Assembly (NCBI GenBank): GCA_036378735.1
Contig: DASUVX010000052.1
Location: forward strand, 1 to 53,288
Origin: GCA-003244245 sp036378735
GTDB lineage: Bacteria; Actinomycetota; Actinomycetes; Mycobacteriales; Pseudonocardiaceae
Length of the DNA: 53,288 nt
Direction: 5' to 3'
Shown here in pieces: positions 7,667 through 16,894 of the stretch (the stretch's first letter is position 1; each line of letters starts with the position of its first letter). Both the position numbers and the translations under genes were made by a program. The notes under the pieces were generated by a model that was not told where the DNA came from, searched no databases, and worked only from the letters and a program-made list of their open reading frames with translations.

Positions 7667-8281
7667 TCACACTGGAGGGTGTAGCACCACAAGCCAGGCC
7701 GCTGCGAGCATTGCCGGACCGTGGGGTACATCGGAGTAACCGAGCATTCGCGCAGGCACTGCCACCATAACTGTCAACGCGCTGGCCACGACCACCGCCA
7801 GCAGCAGCCCAGACCACGACGTCGCAGCCGTGAGCGCGCCGAGGCTGCCGGCGAGCTTCACGTCTCCACCTCCCAGAGCACCAGGAGACACCAGACGGAT
7901 CGCGGCATAACCGCCCGCCCACAGCAACGTCCCCGCTGCAGCACGGGCCAGTGGATCGACACTTCCTGCGCCGATCGCCGCGATCCCGAGCACACCGGCG
8001 ACCAGCGGATACGCCGGCAAGGTCAATGCATCCGGCAGCCGCCGGGCGACCAGATCGACGCTGCCCAGCAGCACACCACCCCAGGCCAATATCAGCGGCA
8101 CCGGCCACCACCACAGCGGTAGGTCGGCGCCGACCCGCCCGCCGACCACCGCCCACAGCGCAGCCACCAGCGCCGCGCACAGCGGCGCCGGTACCCGCGC
8201 GCCACGGGGAATCCTGCGCAACAGCATCGCTCCCGCGGCACCTACCACGGCTCCCATCCAGGCTGTCCACGCGCTGCTCAT
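7667..8281 (-). CDS. A24-family prepilin peptidase-like protein
   Basis: Membrane aspartic peptidase of the type IV prepilin peptidase/preflagellin peptidase family, 204 residues with six or more hydrophobic segments. The two active-site aspartates appear in DLVARRLPDALTLPAY (about residue 75) and in the motif ALGGGDVKL (about residue 138, GxGD form). It lacks the N-terminal cysteine-containing methylase domain of proteobacterial PilD, as is usual in actinobacteria. It would process Flp/Tad-type prepilins, but no pilin gene is in the window. It lies at the place of Rv2551c relative to mltG and alaS; aroE, which I expect between this gene and mltG, is absent (102 bases only). Confidence 0.85.
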   Translation of the reverse strand: MSSAWTAWMGAVVGAAGAMLLRRIPRGARVPAPLCAALVAALWAVVGGRVGADLPLWWWPVPLILAWGGVLLGSVDLVARRLPDALTLPAYPLVAGVLGIAAIGAGSVDPLARAAAGTLLWAGGYAAIRLVSPGALGGGDVKLAGSLGALTAATSWSGLLLAVVVASALTVMVAVPARMLGYSDVPHGPAMLAAAWLVVLHPPV

Positions 8282-8383
8282 TCCGTCACTGTGTCTTACG
8301 GGCAGCCAAAGCAGGCCCGAGCCGGATCTAGCCTGTGGATAACCGGGCTGATGTGGACAATCGGTTTTGCGGACGGGTAGCGG

Positions 8384-9595
8384 CTAGAACACCCCACGGG
8401 CGGCCGCGTCGCGGACCGCAGCGTAGTGCTCCTCTTTCGTGATCGAGAAACACGACGCGCCGTCCTTCTGGCACTTTACGAAGTACCGCCAGGGCCCTGG
8501 CTCCGGATTCAACGCGGCGGCGATCGCCGCGGCACTCGGCGATCCGATAGGGGACACCGGCACCCCGACATTCAGGTAGGTGTTGTAGGGGCCTGGCCGG
8601 GCTCTGTCAGCGTCGGAGGTACTGGCCTCCTGCCGGTCGAGCGGATAATTGATGGTGGAATCCATCTGCAGCGGCATTCCGGCGGCAAGCCGGTTAGAAA
8701 TGACTCGGGAGACCCGGCGGAAATCCGGAGTAATCGCCTCACGCTCAATCACTGAGGCGATCACCAGCACGTCGTAAGCGCTGTGGCCAGTGCTCGCAGA
8801 AGACGCCGGAAAACCACCCGCCAACAGCCGCGCTATCGATGTGGCGGCGACTTGACCCAACAGCTCCACCGCCGAACTGCCGGGGCGCACGTCGTAGTCC
8901 CCTGGGACCAGCAGCCCTTCCAAGCGTCGTCGGGGTTCCACGCGCGACATCGGATCGAGGGCCCAGCTTGGTACCGCGAGCGCCCGCGGGTCGTTCTGCT
9001 CCATCGCTGCCCGGAGATTCTCCGGACTCACGCAGGTGCTCTTCTCCCCGATCATCGCGCAGCTGGCCCGGGAGATCTCGGCGAGCAGTCCCGGCACGAC
9101 CTTACCGTCGGGCAGCTCGACATTGTCGAGCTGCTCTCCGCCACGAATCGCCAAATGCCCGACTCGGGCATTTGGTTCCTGCAGCCTCGCGACCGCCGCC
9201 GCGCCTGACATCCGCTCCCGCAGCTGGTAATACCCCGGCTGCACGGCTAGTACCCGGGGATCGGCCTCCGCAGCGCGGGTGAACGCCCGGACGCTGGCGA
9301 CCACGTTCTGGCGTGTCAAAGTGGCGCCGATTGCAGTGAGGCTCTGACCGTCCTCGACCTCGACCACCGCCTGCGTACCACCGGCTCCGACGAAATCCGG
9401 AACTTCGCGCAGAGCCCGTATCTCGCGCACTCCAACCACGACGCCGGTGACCGCCAGCACGAGTACGGCCACGACGGACAACAGCGCCCTGCGTCGACGG
9501 CGCCGCTCCCGAGCCTGGCGCCGACGGCGCCGCCCACCACCACCCCGCTCTGGCGCGGCCCGAGTGTCCCGGAACAACCCGAGGTCGTCGGTCAT
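8384..9595 (-). CDS. mltG: endolytic murein transglycosylase MltG
   Basis: Membrane-anchored lytic transglycosylase that cuts nascent glycan strands and helps set peptidoglycan strand length. From the ATG at 9595 (MTDDLGLFRDT) it has 403 residues: an Arg-rich cytoplasmic head (about 25-40), one membrane helix (about 40-60, ALLSVVAVLVLAVTGVVVGV), a LysM-like region and the YceG catalytic domain. The catalytic Glu is in LVIASVIEREA, followed by MPLQMDSTINY and the typical NPEPGPWRYFV near the C terminus. A further in-frame ATG 36 bases upstream is possible. The gene follows ruvX and alaS on the same strand. Confidence 0.92.
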   Translation of the reverse strand: MTDDLGLFRDTRAAPERGGGGRRRRRQARERRRRRRALLSVVAVLVLAVTGVVVGVREIRALREVPDFVGAGGTQAVVEVEDGQSLTAIGATLTRQNVVASVRAFTRAAEADPRVLAVQPGYYQLRERMSGAAAVARLQEPNARVGHLAIRGGEQLDNVELPDGKVVPGLLAEISRASCAMIGEKSTCVSPENLRAAMEQNDPRALAVPSWALDPMSRVEPRRRLEGLLVPGDYDVRPGSSAVELLGQVAATSIARLLAGGFPASSASTGHSAYDVLVIASVIEREAITPDFRRVSRVISNRLAAGMPLQMDSTINYPLDRQEASTSDADRARPGPYNTYLNVGVPVSPIGSPSAAAIAAALNPEPGPWRYFVKCQKDGASCFSITKEEHYAAVRDAAARGVF

Positions 9596-9668
9596 CGACC
9601 CGCCTGCGCTGTGCACCAGCAGCGGACACACCGGGCATGGGGGCGCGACACACCGGGTTGGTGGGAGG

Positions 9669-10148
9669 TCACGACGTGTCTTTCGTTTCGCAGTCGCTGC
9701 GCCGGGCGTCGAGCCAACCTTGCAGGATCTCCACCGCGGCAGCCTGATCGATCACTGCCCGCTGCTTGCGTCCGCGGACCCCGCGTTCGGCAAGCATCCT
9801 GGTAGCCGAGACGGTGGTGAGCCGCTCGTCGGTCAACCGGACCGCGACGCCCTCACCGAGCCGGCCGCCCAGGGCGCGGGCATAGTCGGCTGCCGCACTC
9901 GCCGCGGGACCTTCCCGCCCGGCCAGTGTGCGCGGGAACCCCACCACCACCTCGACCACTTCGTGCTCAACCACCATCGCCGCCAGCGCATCGAGGTCCC
10001 TACCCCCCGAGCGGTCGCGGCTCAGCGTAACCAGCGGCGTCGCAAGGATCCCGGCGGGATCTGATAGCGCCACCCCGATGCGCACCTCGCCGACGTCCAC
10101 GCCGAGGCGCCGGCCATGACGCCCGGAAGCCGAATCCGACCCGCTCAC
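9669..10148 (-). CDS. ruvX: RuvX/YqgF-family Holliday junction resolvase-like protein
   Basis: RNase H-fold nuclease of the YqgF family, linked to pre-16S rRNA 5' maturation and, by homology, to Holliday junction resolution. The 159 residues show LGVDVGEVRIGVALSDP (first catalytic Asp), VVGFPRTLAGREGP and RLTDERLTTVSA (Asp/Glu), and a final DQAAAVEILQGWL. The start overlaps the alaS stop as ATGA, so it is co-translated with alaS; the alaS-ruvX-mltG order is standard in actinobacteria. Confidence 0.93.
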   Translation of the reverse strand: MSGSDSASGRHGRRLGVDVGEVRIGVALSDPAGILATPLVTLSRDRSGGRDLDALAAMVVEHEVVEVVVGFPRTLAGREGPAASAAADYARALGGRLGEGVAVRLTDERLTTVSATRMLAERGVRGRKQRAVIDQAAAVEILQGWLDARRSDCETKDTS

Positions 10149-12829
10149 GCGCCGTCGCGCCGCGCGAGCTCGATGCGCAGCGCAGCGAGCGCGGCCGGGA
10201 TCCCGGCCGGCTCGGTACCGCCGCCCTGGGCCAGGTCTGGCTTGCCTCCGCCACGACCACCCACCGCCGGACCGAACACCGGCACCAGCGCGCCTGCTGC
10301 CAATCCCCGCTCCCGCGCGGCCGCGGTGGTGGCCACCACGAAGGACACCTTGCCGGTCGCCTGTTCGGCGCTGAACAGCGCTACCACCCCGGGCCGGTCG
10401 CCGAGCCGGCCACGCACCTCGGTGGCCAGCGCGCGCAGGTCAGCACCGCTTACACCGCCGGGCACCTCGGCCGCCACCAGCGCGGTCGCACCGATCTGCT
10501 CGGCGGCGCCGGCCAGCGTGCCCGCCGAGGACAGCACCGCGCCGGCGCGCAGTTTCTCCAGTTCCCGCTCGGCTGCGCGCAGCCGCTCGGCGATCGCCCC
10601 GATGCGCTCGGGCAGCTCCTCGGGCCGGGCCTTGAACTGCTCGGCCAGCTGCGCGACCAGCACGTGCTCGCGGGCCAGGAAGCGGAACGCATCCAGCCCC
10701 ACCAACGCCTCCACCCGGCGCACGCCGGCCCCGATGGAGGCTTCGGACAGCAGCTTGATCAGGCCGATGTCGGCGGAGTTGGGCACGTGGGTACCCCCGC
10801 AGAGCTCCTTGGAGTAGTCGCCGATGGTGACCACCCGCACCGCGTCGCCGTACTTCTCGCCGAACATGGCGATCGCGCCGTCGCGGCGGGCGTCGGCCAT
10901 TGAGATCACGTCGGCGGTGACCGGCAGCGAGCGCTGCAGCACGTCGTTGACCTCGTCCTCGACGTCGGTCAGCACGCTGGGTGGCACCGCGCCGCCCGGG
11001 GAGGTGAAGTCGAAGCGCAGCCGGCCCGGCGCGTTGAGCGAGCCGGCTTGGGCGGCGCTGGTACCCAATGCCCGGCGGATACCGGCGTGCACCAGGTGGG
11101 TGGCGGAATGCGCGCGAGCCACCGCGCGCCGGCGCGTCACGTCCACCTGCGCCAGGACCGCGTCATCCAGCCGGACCTCGCCGGAGACGACCGTGCCCCG
11201 GTGCACCGACAGGCCCTCCACCGGGGACTGCACGTCGGCGACTTCGATGGTGAACCCGTCGCCGGTCAGGGTGCCGGTGTCGGACTGCTGGCCGCCGCCC
11301 TCGGCGTAGAACGGGGTGCGGTCGAGCACCACCTCCACGGCGCTACCCTCGCCGGCTGCGGGAACCCCGACCCCATCGACCAGCAGCCCGATCACCCGGG
11401 CCTCGGCGGACAGCTCGGTGTAACCGAGGAAGTCGGTGCGGCCGCGCGCGTCGAGCACGCTGCGGTACTCGCTGAGGTCCCCGTGGGCGGAGCGGCGGGC
11501 CGCCGCGTCGGCCTTGGCCCGCTGCCGCTGCTGCGCCATCAGCGTGCGGAAACCCGCCTCGTCGACGGACAAACCGGCCTCGGCGGCCATTTCCAGAGTC
11601 AAGTCGATGGGGAACCCGTAGGTGTCGTGCAACTGGAAGACCTGGTCCCCGGACAGCTGCGCACCACCGGCCTGCCGCGTCTGCGCCACTGCCGTATCGA
11701 AGATCCGGGATCCGGCGGACAGCGTCACCAGAAAAGCCTCTTCCTCGGCCCGGGCCACCGCCTCGATCCGCTGGTAGTCCGTGACCAGCTCCGGGTACGA
11801 CGGACCCATCGTGTCTCGCACCACCGCAGTGATCTCGCCCAGGACGGGTTCGGCCACGCCGAGCAAGCGCACTGAACGCACGGTGCGGCGCAGCAGCCGC
11901 CGCAGCACGTAGCCACGTGCCTCGTTGCTCGGCGTCACCCCGTCCCCGATGAGCATGACGCCGGTACGGGCGTGATCAGCGATCACCCGGAAACGCACGT
12001 CATCAGCCGGATCGGCGCCGTAGCGGCGGCCGGAGAGCTGCTCGGCCAGCGTGATCACTGGGCGCAGCAGGTCGGTCTCGTACACGTTGGGCACGTCCTG
12101 GAGCAGCAGCGCGACCCGCTCCACACCCATCCCGGTATCGATGTTCTTGGCCGGCAACGGCTCGAGGATCGGGAAGTCGCTCTTACCGGGGCCGGTGGAT
12201 GGTCCCCGCTCGTCTTGCATGAAGACCAGGTTCCAGATCTCCAGGAAGCGATCCTCATCAACGATCGGGCCACCGGGGCGACCGTAATCCGGCCCGCGGT
12301 CGATGTAGATCTCCGAGCTGGGCCCGCACGGGCCGGGCACGCCCATGGACCAGAAGTTGTCGTCCATGCCGCGGCGCTGGATGTGATCAGCGGGAATCCC
12401 GGCAACCGTGCGCCACAGGTGCTCGGCTTCATCGTCGTCGGTGTACACGGTCACCCAGATGCGGTCTGGGTCAAACCCGTACCCGCCGGCATCGACCGGG
12501 CCGGTCACCAGTTGCCACGCGTACTCGATGGCCCCTTGTTTGAAGTAGTCGCCGAAGGAGAAGTTGCCGGCCATCTGGAAGAAGGTGTTGTGCCTGGTGG
12601 TTCTGCCCACCTCGTCGATATCCGGGGTGCGCACACACTTCTGGATGGAAGCCGCGCGGCTGTAGGGAGGCGTCGCCTGGCCGAGAAAATACGGCTTGAA
12701 GGGCACCATGCCGGCGTTGACGAACAGTAGGTTCGGGTCATCAACGAGCAGCGACGCGCTGGGCACCACCGTGTGTCCGGATTGTTTGAAGTGGTTCAGG
12801 AATCGTTGGCGGATCTCGTGGGTCTGCAC
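10145..12829 (-). CDS. alaS: alanyl-tRNA synthetase
   Basis: Class II synthetase that charges tRNA-Ala. The 894-residue protein (GTG start at 12829, MQTHEIRQRFLNHF, preceded by GAGGAAG) has the aminoacylation core (TSIQKCIRTPDID-like segment ASIQKCVRTPDIDEVG, RHNTFFQMAGNFSFGDYF), the editing domain with HSATHLVHAG and CGGTHV zinc/editing motifs, and the C-terminal C-Ala region ending in GRGGGKPDLAQGGG. The frame is open 216 bases further upstream, but only the chosen start matches the family N terminus. It heads alaS-ruvX-mltG. Confidence 0.97.
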   Translation of the reverse strand: MQTHEIRQRFLNHFKQSGHTVVPSASLLVDDPNLLFVNAGMVPFKPYFLGQATPPYSRAASIQKCVRTPDIDEVGRTTRHNTFFQMAGNFSFGDYFKQGAIEYAWQLVTGPVDAGGYGFDPDRIWVTVYTDDDEAEHLWRTVAGIPADHIQRRGMDDNFWSMGVPGPCGPSSEIYIDRGPDYGRPGGPIVDEDRFLEIWNLVFMQDERGPSTGPGKSDFPILEPLPAKNIDTGMGVERVALLLQDVPNVYETDLLRPVITLAEQLSGRRYGADPADDVRFRVIADHARTGVMLIGDGVTPSNEARGYVLRRLLRRTVRSVRLLGVAEPVLGEITAVVRDTMGPSYPELVTDYQRIEAVARAEEEAFLVTLSAGSRIFDTAVAQTRQAGGAQLSGDQVFQLHDTYGFPIDLTLEMAAEAGLSVDEAGFRTLMAQQRQRAKADAAARRSAHGDLSEYRSVLDARGRTDFLGYTELSAEARVIGLLVDGVGVPAAGEGSAVEVVLDRTPFYAEGGGQQSDTGTLTGDGFTIEVADVQSPVEGLSVHRGTVVSGEVRLDDAVLAQVDVTRRRAVARAHSATHLVHAGIRRALGTSAAQAGSLNAPGRLRFDFTSPGGAVPPSVLTDVEDEVNDVLQRSLPVTADVISMADARRDGAIAMFGEKYGDAVRVVTIGDYSKELCGGTHVPNSADIGLIKLLSEASIGAGVRRVEALVGLDAFRFLAREHVLVAQLAEQFKARPEELPERIGAIAERLRAAERELEKLRAGAVLSSAGTLAGAAEQIGATALVAAEVPGGVSGADLRALATEVRGRLGDRPGVVALFSAEQATGKVSFVVATTAAARERGLAAGALVPVFGPAVGGRGGGKPDLAQGGGTEPAGIPAALAALRIELARRDGA

Positions 12830-12899
12830 GGTTCTTCCTCGAAAGCTGATGAATAGCGCAGGGACCCAGCGGCTGGGCCCGGGAATGTGGGGTAGCCGC

Positions 12900-13157
12900 T
12901 CACGCTCGATGCGCTCCGACGCGGGTGTCGATACCGGTCCGCGCGGTGACGGCGGCATGTAGCTCGGCCTCGCGCTCCTCCATCCCGGCCCGGATATCGG
13001 CACCGAAAGAACCCACCGCGGAAGCCAGCTCGCGCATCGCATCACTGATGTTTTCCGCTGCGCCGGCCGGTGTCATGCGCCGAGCCTTGGCGCGGGCCTT
13101 GCGACTCGCCGCAACTCCTGCGGCAATACCCAGACCGAACCAAAGTATTCGCTTCAC
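12900..13157 (-). CDS. small conserved actinobacterial protein (DUF6167-like)
   Basis: An 85-residue protein starting MKRILWFGLGIAAGVAASRK, with a short hydrophobic N-terminal segment followed by a highly basic stretch and an amphipathic helix region (AMRELASAVGSFGADIRAGM). Proteins of this form sit directly upstream of alaS in mycobacteria. The function is unknown; a membrane-attached helper of unspecified role is all the sequence supports. The start overlaps the preceding DUF948 gene as ATGA, so the two are co-expressed. Confidence 0.8.
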   Translation of the reverse strand: MKRILWFGLGIAAGVAASRKARAKARRMTPAGAAENISDAMRELASAVGSFGADIRAGMEEREAELHAAVTARTGIDTRVGAHRA

Positions 13158-13555
13158 CGCGTGTCCCCGTCCCGACGGCGCCCGCGTGGCCGGCGGCCAG
13201 CGTCCTTGCGCTTGCGACGGCGCATCGCCTTGCTCACGCCATAGGATAGCGCCGCGACGCGCACCAACGGTCCGCCCAGCGTGGCAGTGAACAGGGAGGT
13301 CAGCGCGGACACGTTGCCGGTCACCACCTGGGCGTTCGCGGTGATCCCGTCGAGGCGCTCCAGCTGAGCGTTGACATGCGTCACGGTCGTGTTCGCCCCG
13401 CTGAACAGCGGATCGGCTTCTGCGCTGGCCTTGCGGATCGCCTGCGTCGCCTCGTCCAAAGTGCGGCCCAGCTTGATCAGCGGCACGGCGAGCAGCCCCA
13501 CCAGGATTACGAACGCGCCGGCGGCAATCAGCGCGGCGATTTGACCTGCCGACAC
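13154..13555 (-). CDS. DUF948-family membrane protein
   Basis: From the GTG at 13555, preceded by AGGAGG, the protein has 133 residues: an N-terminal membrane helix (SAGQIAALIAAGAFVILVGL), then a long amphipathic/coiled region (LDEATQAIRKASAEADPLF, VTHVNAQLERLDGI) and a strongly basic tail (AMRRRKRKDAGRRPRGRRR). This layout is typical of DUF948 proteins, whose exact role is unknown. It ends as an overlap with the next small gene and belongs to the alaS neighbourhood rather than to the siderophore operon 85 bases upstream. Confidence 0.82.
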   Translation of the reverse strand: MSAGQIAALIAAGAFVILVGLLAVPLIKLGRTLDEATQAIRKASAEADPLFSGANTTVTHVNAQLERLDGITANAQVVTGNVSALTSLFTATLGGPLVRVAALSYGVSKAMRRRKRKDAGRRPRGRRRDGDTR

Positions 13556-13640
13556 GGGTCCTCCTTGCCGATGGCAGCCAACCGGTCGCAGTGACCTGGG
13601 CAACCGCGCCGGTAATGGGCGATCAGGCTACCGGGCTCGT

Positions 13641-14891
13641 TCACGCGCCGTCATGGTGGGCTGGGAGTGATGATGGGCGGACGACCAGCTGGTCGGGATG
13701 CGGATGGCTGAGGAAGTCGTGATGCGAGATCTCCCAGCCATACGCACCGGCCAGCGGAAACACCACAAGATCGCCGACGCGCAGCCGCTCCACCCACCCC
13801 TGCCCGGCGAGCACGTCACGGGGCGTGCACAGCTCACCGACCACGTCTACACACGCAGCGTGCACCTCCGGGCGGGCGAAAGGGTAACGCCACCGTTCGA
13901 CCGGCAGCACCGCGAACGGATGGCTGTATCCCCATGCGGCGGGCAGCCGGAAGTGATGGGTTCCGCCGCGCAGCACTGCGAAATGCCGGCCGTGGGTGCG
14001 TTTGAGGTCGACGACCTCGCCGGCATACCAGCCGGCCTCGGCCACCAGGAACCGGCCCAGTTCGAAGATCAACCGTATGCCGTCGGGGAGCCGGCCGAGT
14101 GCCGCACCCAGTCCCCGGGACAAGCTCGCCAGGTCGAAACGGTCACCGCCGGTGTAGGGAATGCCGATGCCGCCTCCGACGTCGATGACGTCCAGGTCGA
14201 TGCGGTGCCTGGCCGCCTGCTGTATGCACCACGCCACACTGTCGGTCACGTAACCCGCGTGCGCCTGAGCGTCGAGATTGTTCGACGCCGCATGCAGGTG
14301 AAAGCCGCGCAGCGTGACGGCCGGAAGGGCGCGGCACAGCTCGATGGCCTCCGGTATGAGGGCTTCGTCGATACCGAATTGGGTCGCTGCCCCGGTCATC
14401 CGCAGCCGCCCGGGTAAGGCGCTGCTACCACGGTTAACCCGCAGCGCCACCGGCACGCGGACACCGAGGCGGGCGCCGACCAACCCCGCTCTGCGCAGCT
14501 CGTGCATGCTCTCGACGTTGAGCAGGTCCACGCCGGCCTGTAGCGCACTGGCGAGCTGGGCGTCGGTCTTGGCCGGTCCGCTCAACGCAAGCCTTGCTGC
14601 GCCGGCGGCGACCGCCTTGTCGATCTCGCCCAGCGACGCCACTTCGAATCCGTCGACCTGTTCGGCCAGCGTGCTCAGCACCGCGGGATGGCTGTTGGCC
14701 TTGACCGCGTAGTACAGCTCGCATCGCCCGGTCAACGCTGCGCGCACCGCCTGGACCTGCGACAACACGGTATCCAGGTCGTAGACGTAGGCGCACACCG
14801 GATCGTCACCAACGGTCTGCCGTTGCAGCGCTGCGCTCACCCGCTGCCAGGCGGCCCCGTGCAGCTGCTGCGCGCCGACGGTCAACGGCAT
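13641..14891 (-). CDS. fold-III PLP-dependent decarboxylase of the siderophore operon
   Basis: Alanine-racemase-fold PLP enzyme of the ornithine/diaminopimelate decarboxylase class, 416 residues. The PLP lysine is Lys64 in YYAVKANSHP; other active-site elements are FHLHAASNN, DVIDVGGGIGIPY, IFELGRFLVAEAG (the usual EPGR is ELGR) and the cysteine in VVGELCTPRD. The motif GAYGWEISHHDFLSHPHP near the C terminus is typical of decarboxylases in NIS siderophore clusters (PvsE, AcsE, SbnH) rather than of LysA. Such enzymes decarboxylate a citryl-amino-acid intermediate or free diamino acid to give an amine or ethanolamine unit. It overlaps the upstream synthetase gene by ten bases and is the last gene of the three-gene operon. 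The substrate (diaminopropionate, serine, ornithine or other) cannot be read from sequence. Confidence 0.88.
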   Translation of the reverse strand: MPLTVGAQQLHGAAWQRVSAALQRQTVGDDPVCAYVYDLDTVLSQVQAVRAALTGRCELYYAVKANSHPAVLSTLAEQVDGFEVASLGEIDKAVAAGAARLALSGPAKTDAQLASALQAGVDLLNVESMHELRRAGLVGARLGVRVPVALRVNRGSSALPGRLRMTGAATQFGIDEALIPEAIELCRALPAVTLRGFHLHAASNNLDAQAHAGYVTDSVAWCIQQAARHRIDLDVIDVGGGIGIPYTGGDRFDLASLSRGLGAALGRLPDGIRLIFELGRFLVAEAGWYAGEVVDLKRTHGRHFAVLRGGTHHFRLPAAWGYSHPFAVLPVERWRYPFARPEVHAACVDVVGELCTPRDVLAGQGWVERLRVGDLVVFPLAGAYGWEISHHDFLSHPHPDQLVVRPSSLPAHHDGA

Positions 14892-16894
14892 GCCTCGGCC
14901 AGCGGATTGCGCACCGGTACGTACCGATCACCGCCTGCTCGGTCCAGCCGCATCCGGGCGAAGGCCTTGACCGGCAAGGTCGGTCCGAAAAGCACGGCGC
15001 GGTCGGCGGTGACGTCCTCGCGCAGCCGCTCGTCAGCATCCAAGTCGGTGAGCAGCCCGGCCAGCATCGCGCTGACCCGCCCCCATACCTCCCGCGGATC
15101 GACCCCGCATCGCGTCACCAGGTGGGCGACGATCTCGCCGAGGTGGTTCGACAGCACGGTATAGAGCACCTTGGCCCGCATCACCTGCACATCATCGGTC
15201 ACCGTCACGGCTCCGGGGCGGGGATCCAGCGGTAGTCCGTGCCGGCGCAGCCGTGGCGGGTAGATCCGCATGCCACCCCAGTCCCGCAACACCAACCGGC
15301 TGGGCACGGCGTCGACGAAGGTGAAAATGCAGTTCTGCAGGTGTGCCTCCACCGCGATGCCGTACTTGGTCATCAAGATCACGGACACCGGGAGCAGCAG
15401 GGCGGCGTATTCCTCGGCGAAGCGCAGACCCGCGGCGCCCAGATCCCCTTCGCCACGCGTCCGGCCGTAGCGGGTGACGAGCTCGACCAGCAGGCTGGAA
15501 TCCGTCACCGGTGCGCGGGCCGGCAGCGCGCACCCGGGCACCGGAAGTTCCTCGGGACGCAGGTAGCCCGACACGTCCCGGCGTACCAGCGCGGACAGCG
15601 CACGGGAGCGGCGGTCGGGGTCCGGATCCTGCGCCGGCGGCCGGTAACTGGCGCCGGCGAGCTCGTCGAGTAGCAGGACCCGATCGACCAGGACCGGCTC
15701 ACGGTCGATGATCTGCCGCAGCAGCCTGCTGTACACCGGACCGTTGTTCGTGGTGTGCGCCGAGATCGATCGCCGGGTGGAGCCGATCAGGGTGTCCAAA
15801 GCCGTCTTCACCAGCAGGCGCCGGCCCGCGGGCGACCGCTCGATGAGCAACGTCCGCACGCTCGACGTCGGCACACCGGCTAGCCGGGCGGCGAGCACGG
15901 GCACCACCGTGCCGTCGGCGATCTCCTCCGACAGCAGCGGGTAGACGACCTGTTCGAGCTGCCAGTGGTGGACGGGCACGAACACGTAGTCGGCCGGGTC
16001 GAGCTGATCCCCGGCGAAGTGTGCCCGGACCGCCACGTCGAGCTTCGGGTACTCGGCCCACAACAGCTGCCCGACGTCGCGGCCGCGCTCGTCAGGCGCG
16101 GACTCGACGTGTTCTCTTTTGATGGCCACCAAGATCAGATCAGTCGCCGTCTGCGATTCCAAGTCGTGGCGCAGCAGATCGGCTGGTTGCATTCCCAGCC
16201 GGCCGCGGCCGCACGGGTGCAGGTTGTGCCCCTCGGTGTTGAGCCTTTCGAAGAACACCATCAGGTCCTCGGGCGTCTCGTGAGCGGCGAGGCGCTGCGC
16301 AAGGCTGACCGTGTCCGGTGCGCCCAATTCGGCCGCGACCTGGCGCAGGGCGAGCCGCTGTTCTTCGGATCGGGTGTAGGCCAGCGTGAGGTTGGCTACG
16401 GTATCCGCGAGCTCGGCGGCGAATGATCGCCATCCCGATGCCGGCGCGAACTCGGCAAGCAACGCGACGAGGTCACGGGGCGACTCGATCACGGTTGCCT
16501 CCGCGGCACGCAAGCACAGCACTGGATCGCCGGGCTTGAGGTTGTCAAAGGCATGCTCGGCACGGATCGGGAAGGCCAGCACCGCGGTGGCCCCGAGCTC
16601 ATCACTGAACTCGCGAACTAACCACGTACCTGGTCGAAAGTCGGCCAATAACCTCGCGAGGCCCGATTGCTCGCCGGCTTCGAGACGCTGGCCGGCGGTG
16701 CGAATCTCGCCGACATCCTCGCGCCACAGCGCAGCAAGCAAGCGGTGTAATACCACGGTCCGCGCCCTCGGTAACTGATCGAGGAACGCGCTCGCGTACC
16801 CCGGCGCGTTGCCCTCCAGCGTCTGGTACATGCGCTGCTCTTCGGGCGTGCGCAGGGCAACACCGGCGGTGTTGGTGTCGGGCTGGTGGTTCAT
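14882..16894 (-). CDS. NIS siderophore synthetase (IucA/IucC family), second in operon
   Basis: NRPS-independent siderophore synthetase that uses ATP to adenylate a carboxylate (citrate, a citryl monoamide or 2-oxoglutarate) and join it to an amine or alcohol. From the ATG at 16894 it has 670 residues. Family elements are GHNLHPCGRGRLGM (222-235), VHHWQL (308-313), a KTALDT...SISAHTTNNGP block (363-386) and EAHLQN (516-521); a FhuF-like C-terminal region follows and ends in GPTLPVKAFARMRL. Compared with the sister protein, several normally conserved positions differ (GHN for GHP, HHWQ for HPWQ, EAHL for EPHG), suggesting another substrate subclass. The start overlaps the preceding synthetase stop as ATGA. 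Substrate class A, B or C is not assigned. Confidence 0.9.
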   Translation of the reverse strand: MNHQPDTNTAGVALRTPEEQRMYQTLEGNAPGYASAFLDQLPRARTVVLHRLLAALWREDVGEIRTAGQRLEAGEQSGLARLLADFRPGTWLVREFSDELGATAVLAFPIRAEHAFDNLKPGDPVLCLRAAEATVIESPRDLVALLAEFAPASGWRSFAAELADTVANLTLAYTRSEEQRLALRQVAAELGAPDTVSLAQRLAAHETPEDLMVFFERLNTEGHNLHPCGRGRLGMQPADLLRHDLESQTATDLILVAIKREHVESAPDERGRDVGQLLWAEYPKLDVAVRAHFAGDQLDPADYVFVPVHHWQLEQVVYPLLSEEIADGTVVPVLAARLAGVPTSSVRTLLIERSPAGRRLLVKTALDTLIGSTRRSISAHTTNNGPVYSRLLRQIIDREPVLVDRVLLLDELAGASYRPPAQDPDPDRRSRALSALVRRDVSGYLRPEELPVPGCALPARAPVTDSSLLVELVTRYGRTRGEGDLGAAGLRFAEEYAALLLPVSVILMTKYGIAVEAHLQNCIFTFVDAVPSRLVLRDWGGMRIYPPRLRRHGLPLDPRPGAVTVTDDVQVMRAKVLYTVLSNHLGEIVAHLVTRCGVDPREVWGRVSAMLAGLLTDLDADERLREDVTADRAVLFGPTLPVKAFARMRLDRAGGDRYVPVRNPLAEACR

